Part shown: positions 38,910 through 48,609 of the stretch, one piece after another
How the letters are laid out: each line of letters begins with the position of its first letter
Position numbering within the stretch: position 1 is the stretch's first letter
Assembly: GCA_016838895.1 (NCBI GenBank)
Contig: JAEKNU010000008.1
Span: 48,400 to 112,399, forward strand
Direction: 5' to 3'
Origin: Chloroflexota bacterium
GTDB taxonomy: Bacteria > Chloroflexota > Anaerolineae > Anaerolineales > Anaerolineaceae
Length of the DNA: 64,000 nucleotides
The notes under the pieces: model-generated
The model's database searches: none
The model's input: the letters and a program-made list of their open reading frames with translations, nothing else
Told to the model about the DNA's origin: nothing
Position numbers and translations under genes: made by a program

Positions 38910-39874
38910 GCCACAAAATGCCCTGGAGTAATCTCTCGCATCTCAGGTTTTTGCTCTGCACAAATCGTTTGTGCCAAATTACAGCGTGTTCGGAAACGAC
39001 AACCCGAGGGTGGATTGACCGGTGATGGGACATCGCCCTGCAAAATGATACGCTTCCGTTTTTCTTCTGCCGTTGGATCAGGAATGGGTACAGCCGACAT
39101 TAACGCTTGTGTGTAAGGGTGCATCGGATGATCATATAATTCTTTCCGATCCCCAACTTCAACAATAACACCCAGATACATCACCGCAACACGATCACTG
39201 ATATGGCGAACCATAGAAAGATCATGGGCAATAAACAGATAAGTTAAGCCCAACTCATCTTGCAAATCCTCGAGCAAGTTTACTACCTGTGCCTGAATAG
39301 AAACATCCAATGCGGAAATAGGCTCATCACATACAATCAATTTCGGATCCAACGCCAAGGCGCGTGCAATACCAATACGTTGTCGCTGGCCACCTGAGAA
39401 TTCATGTGGATATCGATTGGAAAAAGCAGGGTTAAGTCCAACTTTATCCAATAAATCCATTACTTTTTCTTTAATTTCTTTTGCATCACCCACGTGATGA
39501 ATTGTCAGCGGTTCACCAACAATTTCACCTACTGTCATTCTGGGGTTGAGGCTGGCGTACGGGTCCTGAAAAATCATCTGCAATTCTCTGCGGACTTTAC
39601 GCATCTCTTCTGCTGGTAAATCAACAAGATTTATGTCATTGAAGACAACTTCTCCGGCAGTTGGTTTGTACAATTGCAAAATTGTACGTCCAGTTGTGGA
39701 TTTTCCACACCCTGATTCACCAACCAGACCCAGTGTTTCGCCTTCATATAAATCAAAAGATACACCGTCCACAGCATGAACAGCGCCAATTTTTCGTTGA
39801 AATACAATACCTTGTGTGATTGGGAAATGTTTTACCAAATCCTTTACGTGCATTAAGACTTTCTTTTCGCTCAT
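38894..39874 (-). CDS. oppF: Peptide ABC transporter ATP-binding protein (OppF/DppF type)
   Basis: A 326-residue ATPase. Walker A is [10 protein letters not shown], the signature is [14 protein letters not shown] and Walker B is [12 protein letters not shown]. The C-terminal oligo_HPY region ends with [14 protein letters not shown], a Cys cluster common in this subfamily that can hold an Fe-S centre. The start at 39874 is set by GGGAG 5 bases upstream. It overlaps oppD by 4 bases (ATGA). Confidence 0.93.
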   Translation of the reverse strand: MSEKKVLMHVKDLVKHFPITQGIVFQRKIGAVHAVDGVSFDLYEGETLGLVGESGCGKSTTGRTILQLYKPTAGEVVFNDINLVDLPAEEMRKVRRELQMIFQDPYASLNPRMTVGEIVGEPLTIHHVGDAKEIKEKVMDLLDKVGLNPAFSNRYPHEFSGGQRQRIGIARALALDPKLIVCDEPISALDVSIQAQVVNLLEDLQDELGLTYLFIAHDLSMVRHISDRVAVMYLGVIVEVGDRKELYDHPMHPYTQALMSAVPIPDPTAEEKRKRIILQGDVPSPVNPPSGCRFRTRCNLAQTICAEQKPEMREITPGHFVACHMV

Positions 39875-40863
39875 TGTCGCTCCCTTCCTGTTTTCGGATC
39901 CACCCAACAAGCAACATTGTGTCCTTCTTCACCAGATGGCGTCAATGTGGGTCGTTCCTGTCGGCAGCGATCAATTGTAAATTTACATCGAGGGGCAAAT
40001 GGACAAAATTCCGGGCGCTCCATCAAAACTGGCGGGATGCCATCAATTGACTCTAAACGTCGATTACGGATTTCATCCAATCTAGGAAGGCTTTCCAGCA
40101 AACCAATGGTATAGGGATGTTGCGGATTACCATACAAAGTTTTTACAGGGGCTTCTTCAATAATCAACCCCCCGTACATAACATTTACGCGATCAGCGAT
40201 TCCGGCAACAACACCCAGATCATGTGTAATCCAGACAATTGCCATACCAAGTTCATCACGCAACTTTTTAACCAATTCAACAATCTGAGCCTGGATGGTT
40301 ACATCCAATGCTGTGGTTGGTTCATCCGCGATTAGAATCTGGGGGGTACAAACAAGGGACATGGCAATCATGACACGTTGACGCATACCGCCAGAGAACT
40401 GATGCGGATAATCATTCAATCGATCTTTTGCATTGGGAATGCCGACCAATTCTAACATTTCGGCAGCCCTGTCGTTTGCTTCCTGATGACTCAGGCCATT
40501 GTGAATTTCCAATGGTTCTGCAACTTGCTTTCCAATCGTTAAAACCGGATTGAAAGAAGTCATCGGATCCTGGAAAACCATACTAATTTGAGAACCACGA
40601 ATATGTCGGATTTCTTCGTCTGACATTTTCAAAAGATCTTTGCCTTGATACACTGCTTGACCAGCGATGACCTTTCCAGGAGGTGATGGAATTAAACGCA
40701 GTACCGACATTACGGAAACACTTTTTCCGCAACCACTCTCGCCTACAATCCCTAGTGTCTCACCTTCTTTAATTCGAAAAGAAACACCATTGACCGCATG
40801 TACGATCCCTTCCCGCGTTCGGAATTGGGTCTCGAGGCCTTGCACATTCAATAGATCGGCCAT
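39871..40863 (-). CDS. oppD: Peptide ABC transporter ATP-binding protein (OppD/DppD type)
   Basis: A 330-residue ATPase. Walker A is [10 protein letters not shown], the signature is [14 protein letters not shown] and Walker B is [11 protein letters not shown]. The C-terminal oligo_HPY segment has [14 protein letters not shown]. It pairs with OppF to drive import. It is the first gene of the operon, with a consensus promoter about 90-120 bases upstream. Confidence 0.93.
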   Translation of the reverse strand: MADLLNVQGLETQFRTREGIVHAVNGVSFRIKEGETLGIVGESGCGKSVSVMSVLRLIPSPPGKVIAGQAVYQGKDLLKMSDEEIRHIRGSQISMVFQDPMTSFNPVLTIGKQVAEPLEIHNGLSHQEANDRAAEMLELVGIPNAKDRLNDYPHQFSGGMRQRVMIAMSLVCTPQILIADEPTTALDVTIQAQIVELVKKLRDELGMAIVWITHDLGVVAGIADRVNVMYGGLIIEEAPVKTLYGNPQHPYTIGLLESLPRLDEIRNRRLESIDGIPPVLMERPEFCPFAPRCKFTIDRCRQERPTLTPSGEEGHNVACWVDPKTGRERQ

Positions 40864-41174
40864 GCAACTATATCCTCTTTTTTGTTGTATTGGGGGAAAT
40901 GAACACTAATAACCTCGCTTAACCTTATTTGGTTAGCTAAATTGTTACAAAACAGTATAACCTGAAAAAAAATCCTTGTCAAACCAACACTATTTTTATG
41001 TTTAATCATCTTTGTCTTTGCTATATTGTAAAAAATTTGGCAATTATACAAGGTATTATTCTGCTTTCTTTGTATTATCTATATTCATTTACATTTTTTA
41101 TCAAATTAGAAAACATTACCAATGTTAGTTTACTAGTAGTCTTGTCAATTTGTCAATCATGATATATAGCCTGT
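40864..41174. other. AT-rich intergenic region: leader and promoter of the opp operon
   Basis: No gene is supported in these 311 bases. The right part follows the rsgA stop without a recognisable terminator. The left part holds the opp promoter and a ~84-base leader with an inverted repeat (TAACC / GGTTA at 40920-40935). Confidence 0.6.
40954..40982 (-). promoter_or_regulatory. Consensus sigma-70 promoter of the opp operon
   Basis: On the minus strand a perfect TTGACA (40982-40977) and TATACT (40959-40954) are spaced by exactly 17 bases. The predicted start is near 40947, giving an ~84-base leader before oppD. Confidence 0.8.
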
Positions 41175-42104
41175 TTATTCAAACGCCAATTCATCCCCTA
41201 ATCGCATACGCAAATAGGATTCATAACGATCATAATTGATTTTTCCATTCTCAACAGCTTCCCGGATGGCACAGCCAGGATCATCGAGATGTAAACAATC
41301 ATTAAATTGACAATCTGACACTAAATCCCGAATTTCCGGGAAATATCCATCCAATTCTTCTGGCTCAATATCCCACAAACCAAGTGACTTTAATCCCGGA
41401 ACATCAGCTACATATCCTCCTTCAGTCAGGGCATGTAACTCACGAACGACAGTTGTATGCTTACCTTTATCTGTAGCATCACTAACCTCACGGACAGCAA
41501 TACCCAACGCAGGTTGTATTGTATTTAGCAAACTCGATTTACCCACACCCGATGGCCCTGCTAGTCCGCTTAACTTGCCAATCAAGATTTTTTTCAGGTC
41601 TCGTACACCTCGTCCTGTTTTTGTGGAGGTGTAATGTACCGGATAACCAATTGGCACATAATGTGAAAACAAAGATTTTGCATCACGTAAACCAATTAGA
41701 TCAACTTTATTGGCAATAATTTGAACGGGGATTTTCTGTTTCTCGCAAATTACTAAAAAGCGATCTAACATTCTTAACTTGGGTTCAGGCGATGCACAGG
41801 CAAATACCAATAACACCTGATCCAGATTGGCAAAAAGCACCTGTCGATATTCACCACGCGGCGTAGGTGCCAAACGTACCAATTCCCTCACACGAGGAAG
41901 CACCTCCTCCACTGCTCCACTGCCATCCGCCAGGGGACTGATCAATACGCGATCTCCCACAGCAGTAATATCCCCCAAACGCGGCCCTCTTTTTAAACGA
42001 CCGCGCAGGCGACAAATATACTGTCCCTGCTCAGTCATGACTGTATGAAATCCTGATTGTGACCTGATGATTAATCCTTCAATCCAGTTTCTACTCATAG
42101 GCAA
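41175..42104 (-). CDS. rsgA: Ribosome small-subunit-dependent GTPase A
   Basis: A 309-residue circularly permuted GTPase that checks late 30S maturation. It has an N-terminal OB fold (~1-75). The G motifs are in permuted order: NKVD (G4) near residue 137 comes before GPSGVGKSSLLN (G1) and DVPG (G3). A C-terminal zinc site is CQFNDCLHLDDPGC (C-x4-C-x-H-x5-C). It lies 28 bases after the PBP2 gene and is the last gene of the maf cluster. Confidence 0.95.
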   Translation of the reverse strand: MPMSRNWIEGLIIRSQSGFHTVMTEQGQYICRLRGRLKRGPRLGDITAVGDRVLISPLADGSGAVEEVLPRVRELVRLAPTPRGEYRQVLFANLDQVLLVFACASPEPKLRMLDRFLVICEKQKIPVQIIANKVDLIGLRDAKSLFSHYVPIGYPVHYTSTKTGRGVRDLKKILIGKLSGLAGPSGVGKSSLLNTIQPALGIAVREVSDATDKGKHTTVVRELHALTEGGYVADVPGLKSLGLWDIEPEELDGYFPEIRDLVSDCQFNDCLHLDDPGCAIREAVENGKINYDRYESYLRMRLGDELAFE

Positions 42105-42132
42105 TCCATACTCATCTCTGTATCATACCCTT

Positions 42133-44325
42133 TTATTCTCCTTCCTCTGTGGGGGTCGGCGTTCTCGTAATCAGGTATGATGACTCCCATGGATATAGAT
42201 GCACTTCCATCCCATAATATTGCGAAATAACCCGGCGGAATATCGGTGCACCAACTTCGGAACCTTCACCACCATTTTCTGCAATCACAACAACAGCAAT
42301 ATTTGGCAATGATGAATTTTGCGTATCTGTGTATCCAGCAAACCAGGCATGTGCGTCTCCAAAAGGATTTTGTGCGGTACCCGTTTTACCGTAAATAGGG
42401 ACATTAAAATTAAGAAATCGGGCATGTGCTGTCCCACGCGCATTGTTCACCACAGAACGCATCGCATCCTGAATAATTACCAGATTTTCATCAGTAACAG
42501 GTAATGTACCTTGCACTTCGGGTTCAAACACATAAGATGGATCTTCCCCAATTGTGCCAATTTTTTCAACCACCTGTGGACGGTACAAGGTACCGCCGTT
42601 TCCAATCGCTGCAATAAAGCGAGCCACCTGCAAAGGTGTTACCAACATGGTGCCCTGACCTATACCCTGCTGCACAGCATCTCCATCATTCTGTGGATAC
42701 GGCATGGCTCCTTCTTCCTCAGCTACCTGACCAATACCCGTTGCTTCACCCAACCCGAAACCTTTGGCAATATCCGTAATCAACTCAGGAAAACCATTCC
42801 GGTATAAATCCAGGCCAATGTGATAAAACCATGGATTACATGATCGCATTAAACCTTCTGGTAAAGTAAGCTCTCCACTTGGTGGAATTTCTTTGGCTTT
42901 GGTCCAGTCATCCCCAACGTATCCGGCAAGTTCAGTAAATTCATATTGGCAATCATAGATGGATTCAGCGGTAAAGCGACCGCTTTCTAATGCGGCTGCC
43001 ATGGTAATAATTTTGAATACTGAGCCCAAAGGATATCCACCTTGTGAGGCACGATTTAATAACCGCTGATTTCCATCAGTTAATGTCTCGTTATACTCCA
43101 AATTGTTCGTATTGTTAGGATCGAACACATTTGGGTTAAATGTTGGAGAGGAAGCCATGGCTAATACACGGCCTGTATCCCGCTCCAATACCACAATGGC
43201 ACCATTAAAACCCTGAATCGCTCGTTCAACTCTCTGCTGAAAAGCTGTTTCAAAGGTTGTGTAAATGGACTCCGAGGCTGCCGGGTCTTGTTTATATAAT
43301 CGTGTTACGATCTCTCCACTAGGCGCTACTATATATAACTCAACACCCCTTGTGCCAAATAAATAATCTTCACCCCATTTTTCCAGTCCGGCCGCACCGA
43401 CACGATCATCTGCCCGATACCCCAGGCGTTGATAATCGATCAATTCTTCTGCGTACATGGGTTTCACATAGCCCGTAACATGCGGTGCAATGCCACTATC
43501 AAAATAATACCTGGAATCGTACCAGCTCTGAACAAACCCTTCCAGACTTGAAATTTGAAGTTCCCTTTCATTTACATCCTGTGCTACTGATTCGCCAATC
43601 GGAATATAACCGCTATCATAACCATATTCCTCCAACAGATCATAAATTACTTTCTGTTTTTTTCCTGTCAATATTGATAATTGGGCCACGGTGGCACCAT
43701 AATTTCCATTTTCAATGGAAATTGGCGCAATACCCAAAGAGACAACTTCTGTCTGTGCTACCAGTGCTTCCCCATCTACATCATAGATATTTCCACGAGC
43801 AGGTGTTGTTACATTTAATAGGAGCTTATTGCCCCCACGCAATTCTGGCAGCAACATGCCATCTTCCCATTGAACATGCCATACCCCTTCCTCTAATGAA
43901 AGGTTGACCACCATCTCGCGTGTCAGGCTTTCAACCAGGGTTGTGTTGTAAATCACCCGATAGGATACTTGAGCAGAGGTTGGTCTAACCAATGAAGACA
44001 ATACCGTATATTCAATATCCTGTAAGGTGAGATTGACTGAGAAGTCAATATGCTGTTTCTCATAATCCTCATATGTGAGGGCGTCTTTACTGACGCGAGT
44101 CAACATACTGTACATGTTTCTAAAATCATCCAGTTTCCAGGCATCCAGATATGCCGCTATCGATGCATCTACATCAGGTACGGTAGTTGTTTGTACCAGC
44201 GGTTCAGGTAAATTCGATGTTTCGGTAATTGTTGGTGCTACCGTAGATTCCGTCTGCGGAGTTGCTTGATTGGAACAAGATGCTAAAAAGATTGTTAAGA
44301 TTAATAGTAGTAAAACCTTTTTCAT
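42133..44325 (-). CDS. Penicillin-binding protein 2-type transpeptidase, predicted lipoprotein
   Basis: A 730-residue class B PBP that cross-links peptidoglycan. The signal ends in LASC (lipobox Cys near 17), so it is probably anchored by lipid rather than by a membrane helix. Residues ~50-165 look like an NTF2-like/MecA_N domain (AYLDAWKLDDFRNMYSMLT). The PBP dimer domain begins at ARGNIYDVDGEALV. The transpeptidase domain has the active-site Ser-x-x-Lys in GSVFKI, the SCN triad motif in RSCNPW and KTGTAQ. The C-terminus ends Thr/Pro-rich. It could serve elongation or a non-essential role. It lies 15 bases after maf. Confidence 0.9.
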   Translation of the reverse strand: MKKVLLLLILTIFLASCSNQATPQTESTVAPTITETSNLPEPLVQTTTVPDVDASIAAYLDAWKLDDFRNMYSMLTRVSKDALTYEDYEKQHIDFSVNLTLQDIEYTVLSSLVRPTSAQVSYRVIYNTTLVESLTREMVVNLSLEEGVWHVQWEDGMLLPELRGGNKLLLNVTTPARGNIYDVDGEALVAQTEVVSLGIAPISIENGNYGATVAQLSILTGKKQKVIYDLLEEYGYDSGYIPIGESVAQDVNERELQISSLEGFVQSWYDSRYYFDSGIAPHVTGYVKPMYAEELIDYQRLGYRADDRVGAAGLEKWGEDYLFGTRGVELYIVAPSGEIVTRLYKQDPAASESIYTTFETAFQQRVERAIQGFNGAIVVLERDTGRVLAMASSPTFNPNVFDPNNTNNLEYNETLTDGNQRLLNRASQGGYPLGSVFKIITMAAALESGRFTAESIYDCQYEFTELAGYVGDDWTKAKEIPPSGELTLPEGLMRSCNPWFYHIGLDLYRNGFPELITDIAKGFGLGEATGIGQVAEEEGAMPYPQNDGDAVQQGIGQGTMLVTPLQVARFIAAIGNGGTLYRPQVVEKIGTIGEDPSYVFEPEVQGTLPVTDENLVIIQDAMRSVVNNARGTAHARFLNFNVPIYGKTGTAQNPFGDAHAWFAGYTDTQNSSLPNIAVVVIAENGGEGSEVGAPIFRRVISQYYGMEVHLYPWESSYLITRTPTPTEEGE

Positions 44326-44340
44326 AAATTCCTCCTGCTG

Positions 44341-45021
44341 TTAATCGCAACAGGTGATCTGATCTGTAAAAGATAATACGGAAGATGATATTGGGCAAGC
44401 ATAATCAAGTTGCTCAGCACATACAGGTCTTGCATCATCAATGATTGATATGCCTTGTTTTTTCATCTGCCGAATAACATGACATAATGGTAATCCCATT
44501 ACACAAGCAAAACAACCTGAGAAGTGTTCTACCGGATGAAAGGATTCGTTTTGAATCGCATATGAACCGGCTTTGTCAAATGGATCCCCACTTTGAATAT
44601 AGTGCTCAATCTCCTCATCTGAATAATTTCGCATGGGCACATTTGCTATACAACAATCTGTGATCATTAAACCGGATTCAGGATTTACAACGGAGATCGC
44701 TGTTAATACTTTATGAATTTTACCACGTAAGCGCTGCAGCATCGCCCGAGCCTGAGCTTCATTTTCCGGTTTACCAAGGATTTTCCCATCCTGCACCACA
44801 ATGGTATCGGATGACAAAATCAATTTATAATGCTCATTTCCTTGCAAAGCATGCCTGGCTTTTGATTTTGCCATCCGAAAGACATACGCTTCCGCTTTTT
44901 CACCTGCAATGATACTTTCATCAATATCAAAGGACATCATTTCAAAATCAGCAACCATCCAGGCTAACATTTGACGACGTCTTGGTGAAGTAGAGGCCAG
45001 TAACAATTCATTTTTGCTCAT
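44341..45021 (-). CDS. maf: Maf-family nucleotide pyrophosphatase
   Basis: A 226-residue Maf/Ham1-type protein that hydrolyses non-canonical or modified dNTPs/NTPs. The N-terminal LLLASTSPRRRQML, the catalytic SSDTIVVQDGKILGKP and the YxIQ-type DKAGSYAIQ motif are present. The last ~25 residues are a Cys-containing tail beyond the usual end (CPISSSVLSFTDQITCCD) and may be unstructured. It heads a maf-PBP2-rsgA cluster. Confidence 0.9.
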   Translation of the reverse strand: MSKNELLLASTSPRRRQMLAWMVADFEMMSFDIDESIIAGEKAEAYVFRMAKSKARHALQGNEHYKLILSSDTIVVQDGKILGKPENEAQARAMLQRLRGKIHKVLTAISVVNPESGLMITDCCIANVPMRNYSDEEIEHYIQSGDPFDKAGSYAIQNESFHPVEHFSGCFACVMGLPLCHVIRQMKKQGISIIDDARPVCAEQLDYACPISSSVLSFTDQITCCD

Positions 45022-45164
45022 AATTTTTAAATTCTAACACAGGTCATTCATAAAATATCAACAGCGAATCCTGAAAATATCACTCCGCCAAAACTTGTAT
45101 AGACCAATTACAATCAGAGCAATGCTTTAACCTAGTGTGTTCATTCGTTGCAATGTACAATGGA

Positions 45165-45170
45165 TATAAT
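45165..45170 (+). promoter_or_regulatory. Candidate -10 box for xpt-guaA
   Basis: A perfect TATAAT lies 32 bases before the xpt ATG. The -35 match is weak (TTCATT, about 19 bases upstream). No purine-riboswitch core is seen between 45022 and 45196. Confidence 0.45.
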
Positions 45171-45196
45171 TATTTACATAGATGCTGGAGGAAAAC

Positions 45197-45772
45197 ATGC
45201 AATTATTGAAGGACCGTATTATTAAAGACGGCAAAGTATTAAATAATGGCATTTTGAAAGTTGATGGATTCATCAACCATCAGGTAGATCCAATGTTGAT
45301 GGATGAATGTGGAAAAGAGCTGGCACGCCGTTTTAAAAATTGTGGTGCAGATCGTATATTGACCGCTGAAATTTCAGGCATTGCACCAGCCCTAATGACG
45401 GCTCGCTACCTAAATCTGCCAGTGGTCTATGCCAGAAAAAACAAACCTGTCACCATGCCCGATACCGTTTACTTAACCATTGCCCCATCCCATACAAAAG
45501 GGAATATGGTTGAGTTAATTGTTTCCCCGGAATACCTGCCACGCGGCGAAAAAATCCTTATCATTGATGATTTTCTGGCTTCTGGTTCAACAATTTTGGG
45601 CCTTGTACGTCTCATTCAGGCAGCCGGCGCTGAATTGGTCGGTATTGGAACCCTGGTTGAAAAATATTTTGAATCCGGACGGGCGTTGCTTTCAAAAAAT
45701 GGTACTCCTATTGAATCGCTGGCATGCATCAAATCCATGGAAAATGGCACAATCACTTTTACAGAAAACTAA
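45197..45772 (+). CDS. xpt: Xanthine phosphoribosyltransferase
   Basis: A 191-residue type I phosphoribosyltransferase that converts xanthine and PRPP to XMP. The PRPP-binding loop is ILIIDDFLASGSTILG near residue 125. The N-terminal LKDRIIKDGKVLNNGILKVD matches Xpt. The start at 45197 is set by GGAGG 5 bases upstream. It lies 18 bases before guaA, which turns XMP into GMP, so the pair forms a purine-salvage operon. Confidence 0.94.
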   Translation: MQLLKDRIIKDGKVLNNGILKVDGFINHQVDPMLMDECGKELARRFKNCGADRILTAEISGIAPALMTARYLNLPVVYARKNKPVTMPDTVYLTIAPSHTKGNMVELIVSPEYLPRGEKILIIDDFLASGSTILGLVRLIQAAGAELVGIGTLVEKYFESGRALLSKNGTPIESLACIKSMENGTITFTEN

Positions 45773-45790
45773 AATCAGGAGAATTGTCTT

Positions 45791-47347
45791 ATGAAAGACG
45801 CAATCGCCATCCTGGATTTTGGATCACAATACACACAATTGATCGCACGCAGAGTGCGTGAATTAAATATATATTGTGAAATTTTCCCCTGGGATGCACC
45901 ACAATCAACCATTATAGCCATACAACCACGCGGTTATATTTTATCCGGTGGACCTGCCTCAGCCTACGATAAAGATGCGCCTACAGTTCAAGATTTTATT
46001 TTGCAATCAGGGATGCCAATATTGGGCATTTGCTACGGCATGCAAGCGCTGACACTCAAATTGAATGGCAAAGTAATCCCCGCTGAAGCCCGAGAATATG
46101 GCCATGCTGAGGTCGTCGTCAATGAAAGAAACAACCTTCTGGAAGAAGAACATTACAAGGTTTGGATGTCGCATGGTGATCGTATCGATGGTTTGCCCGA
46201 TGGGTTTCGTACCATTGCCAGCAGCCAGAATAGCCCATATGCTGCCATAGCCAATGCTGATAACCGCATCTTTGGTTTACAATTCCATCCTGAAGTGCAT
46301 CACACACCGCTAGGAAAGGATATCCTCAAAGCATTTGCTGTAAACATCTGTCAGGTAACTCAAAACTGGACGGCTGATGCCATTATTGAACAGTCTGTCA
46401 AAGCCATCCGTGAGCAGGTAGGCAATCAGAAAGTGCTCTCAGCCGTCAGTGGAGGAGTGGATTCCAGCGTAGCCACTGCATTGGTATATGAAGCTGTTGG
46501 CAATCAGCTCAGTGCTGTTTTTGTGGATCATGGTTTGCTACGCAAAAACGAACGTCAAACCGTTGAAGATGCTTTCCGCCGGAAATTTGGCACACAGCTT
46601 ATTACCGTTGATGCTGAAGACCTTTTCCTTTCCAAATTAGAAAACCAACAGGATCCTGAAGAAAAGCGCAAAATAATCGGCGAAACCTTTATCCGTACTT
46701 TTGAAGCAGAAGCCAACAAACTGGGCGAAATTCCCTTTTTAGTACAAGGCACCATTTACCCCGATGTGGTTGAATCCAGTGCACCGGATCGTAATAAAGC
46801 ACAGCGCATTAAATCACATCACAACGTGGGCGGTTTGCCCACCGATTTAAAATTCAAGTTGGTCGAACCTCTACGCTATCTCTTTAAAGATGAAGTACGC
46901 AAAGTTGGTGAAGCCCTGGGATTGCCAACTGAATTGGTTTGGCGTCAACCATTCCCCGGTCCCGGCCTGGCGGTACGCTGTTTAGGAGAATTAAGCTGCG
47001 AACGACTCAGCACATTGCGTGAAGCTGATGCCATTTTTACGGATGAGCTCACTCAGGCAGGGTTAATTTCACGCCGACCAAAAGATGATCAACCTCAAAT
47101 TGGTCAGGCGTTTGCAGTTTTATTACCCGTTCGTTCGGTAGGTGTCATGGGCGACCAACGCACCTATCAGGAAGCTATTGCCCTGCGTGCTGTATATTCA
47201 CAGGATTTTATGACAGCCAATTGGGCACACATCCCCTATGAATTACTGGGCAAAATATCACACCGCATTGTAAATGAAGTAAAAGGGGTTAACCGTGTTG
47301 TATACGATATTACTGGCAAGCCACCTGCAACGATTGAGTGGGAATAA
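45791..47347 (+). CDS. guaA: GMP synthase (glutamine-hydrolysing)
   Basis: A 518-residue enzyme that aminates XMP to GMP. The N-terminal glutamine amidotransferase has its nucleophile in GICYGMQ near residue 79 and the His/Glu pair in LQFHPEVHHT. The ATP-pyrophosphatase P-loop is SGGVDSSV near residue 222. The C-terminal dimerisation domain has FPGPGLAVRCLG and ends KPPATIEWE. AGGAG lies 9 bases before the ATG. Confidence 0.97.
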   Translation: MKDAIAILDFGSQYTQLIARRVRELNIYCEIFPWDAPQSTIIAIQPRGYILSGGPASAYDKDAPTVQDFILQSGMPILGICYGMQALTLKLNGKVIPAEAREYGHAEVVVNERNNLLEEEHYKVWMSHGDRIDGLPDGFRTIASSQNSPYAAIANADNRIFGLQFHPEVHHTPLGKDILKAFAVNICQVTQNWTADAIIEQSVKAIREQVGNQKVLSAVSGGVDSSVATALVYEAVGNQLSAVFVDHGLLRKNERQTVEDAFRRKFGTQLITVDAEDLFLSKLENQQDPEEKRKIIGETFIRTFEAEANKLGEIPFLVQGTIYPDVVESSAPDRNKAQRIKSHHNVGGLPTDLKFKLVEPLRYLFKDEVRKVGEALGLPTELVWRQPFPGPGLAVRCLGELSCERLSTLREADAIFTDELTQAGLISRRPKDDQPQIGQAFAVLLPVRSVGVMGDQRTYQEAIALRAVYSQDFMTANWAHIPYELLGKISHRIVNEVKGVNRVVYDITGKPPATIEWE

Positions 47348-47404
47348 TCGTATATATCATGGAAGTTGCAATGATTCATTGCATTTATTATTCGGGAGGA
47401 ATCT

Positions 47405-48529
47405 ATGAATTACGGTGAAATTTTAAAACGAGCCTGGGATACGATATGGAAACACAAGATCCTTTGGGTATTCGGCTTACTGGCCAGTTGTACTGCCAGT
47501 TCCAACGGTGGGGGCGGCGGAGGCGGCGGAGGGGGAACAAACACAAATTATAGCAACGGCGATTACTTCAATAATGGCAATCCCTTTTCCTATAATTTTG
47601 AAAAAGAGTTTGGCAATATGCCATCCTTTAACCATATGTTTTCCGGTGATGGCAGCGAGTGGGCAATTATTGGCTTGATTATTCTTGGAATACTCTGTTT
47701 GGTTGTCTTACTTTCATTACTGTTCATTGCAATTGGATCAGCTGGTCAAATCGGTCTATCCCGCGGTGCATGGTTGGTCGATGAAGGGGAAACAAAACTG
47801 ACTTTTTCCACATTATGGCAAAGCATTAAAAAGCCCTTCTGGCGCGTATTCTTGATGCATTTCCTGCTTAGTTTACTGGGCTTTGTTTTAGGACTTTTGA
47901 TTGTCGGCATTGTTGTTGTTATCGCCGTTCTAACATTAGGCATCGGACTGATTTGTCTGATTCCATTCCTGTGCATTTTTGGCCTGCTGGGGTTCGTAGC
48001 TGGCATCCTGATTAATATCATGATGCAATTGATGATTCCCATGATGGTAAATGAAGATGTTGGATTATTGGACGCAGTGAAAAAATCTTTTGCGTTGCTC
48101 AAAAACAATTTCTGGCCACCTGTATTGATGGGAATTATCTTATTCGTGATAGAAATAGCTATCAGTTTGATCATAGTCATTCCGTTAATTATTCTAGTTC
48201 TGGGTGGAGTCGGTGTTGGTGCATTTGCCTCAGGTTTTGGCGAAATGGACCCAACCTTGATTATTGTATTAATCATTGGTGTTCTCTGTCTTTTCATGCC
48301 AGTTTCACTATTCGTAAATGCAGTGTTGTATGCCTACCTTGGCTCAGCCTGGACAATAACATACCGGCGGCTCACCAATCGGGAATACCTGGGGGCAGAT
48401 ATTATGCCGTCAGATGAGATTAAATCATCAGCGTTAGAAGTTGAAAGTGCTATACCGGTAGAAGAACCCTTAGAAGAAGTAGCAAAAAAGAAACCGCGGA
48501 CTAGAAAAAAGAAAACAGATCAAGAATAA
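47405..48529 (+). CDS. Polytopic membrane protein with Gly-rich loop
   Basis: A 374-residue protein starting YGEILKRAWDTIWKHKILWVFG, a motif common to a family of uncharacterised membrane proteins related to the glycerophosphodiester phosphodiesterase membrane domain. A run of ten Gly near residues 37-46 and an Asn-rich loop follow the first helix. Then come about six helices, including SLLGFVLGLLIVGIVVVIAV. The tail is acidic, then basic (KKKPRTRKKKTDQE), and probably cytoplasmic. GGGAGG lies 5 bases before the ATG, 57 bases after guaA. Function unknown. Confidence 0.75.
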   Translation: MNYGEILKRAWDTIWKHKILWVFGLLASCTASSNGGGGGGGGGGTNTNYSNGDYFNNGNPFSYNFEKEFGNMPSFNHMFSGDGSEWAIIGLIILGILCLVVLLSLLFIAIGSAGQIGLSRGAWLVDEGETKLTFSTLWQSIKKPFWRVFLMHFLLSLLGFVLGLLIVGIVVVIAVLTLGIGLICLIPFLCIFGLLGFVAGILINIMMQLMIPMMVNEDVGLLDAVKKSFALLKNNFWPPVLMGIILFVIEIAISLIIVIPLIILVLGGVGVGAFASGFGEMDPTLIIVLIIGVLCLFMPVSLFVNAVLYAYLGSAWTITYRRLTNREYLGADIMPSDEIKSSALEVESAIPVEEPLEEVAKKKPRTRKKKTDQE

Positions 48530-48537
48530 TAACAACC

Positions 48538-48570
48538 AAAAACTGCTCTTCATTGGAAGGGCAGTTTTTT
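48538..48570 (+). terminator. Intrinsic terminator
   Basis: The arms AAAACTGC and GCAGTTTT, extended by CTTC / GGAAG, end in six T. It lies 8 bases after the stop of the Gly-rich membrane protein gene, closing the xpt-guaA transcript. Confidence 0.85.
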
Positions 48571-48609
48571 ATGGATATCGAATATTTTTCATTGTTGCAA
48601 TAATCAACT

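Noticed and set aside
45022..45196. Possible purine riboswitch ahead of xpt
   Set aside because: The conserved purine-aptamer core and its three stems are not found; only a -10 box is seen.
47510..47545. Gly-codon run as a possible simple repeat or assembly error
   Set aside because: The frame stays open through it and Asn/Gly-rich loops after the first helix occur in this kind of protein; it is noted as a loop, not a separate element.
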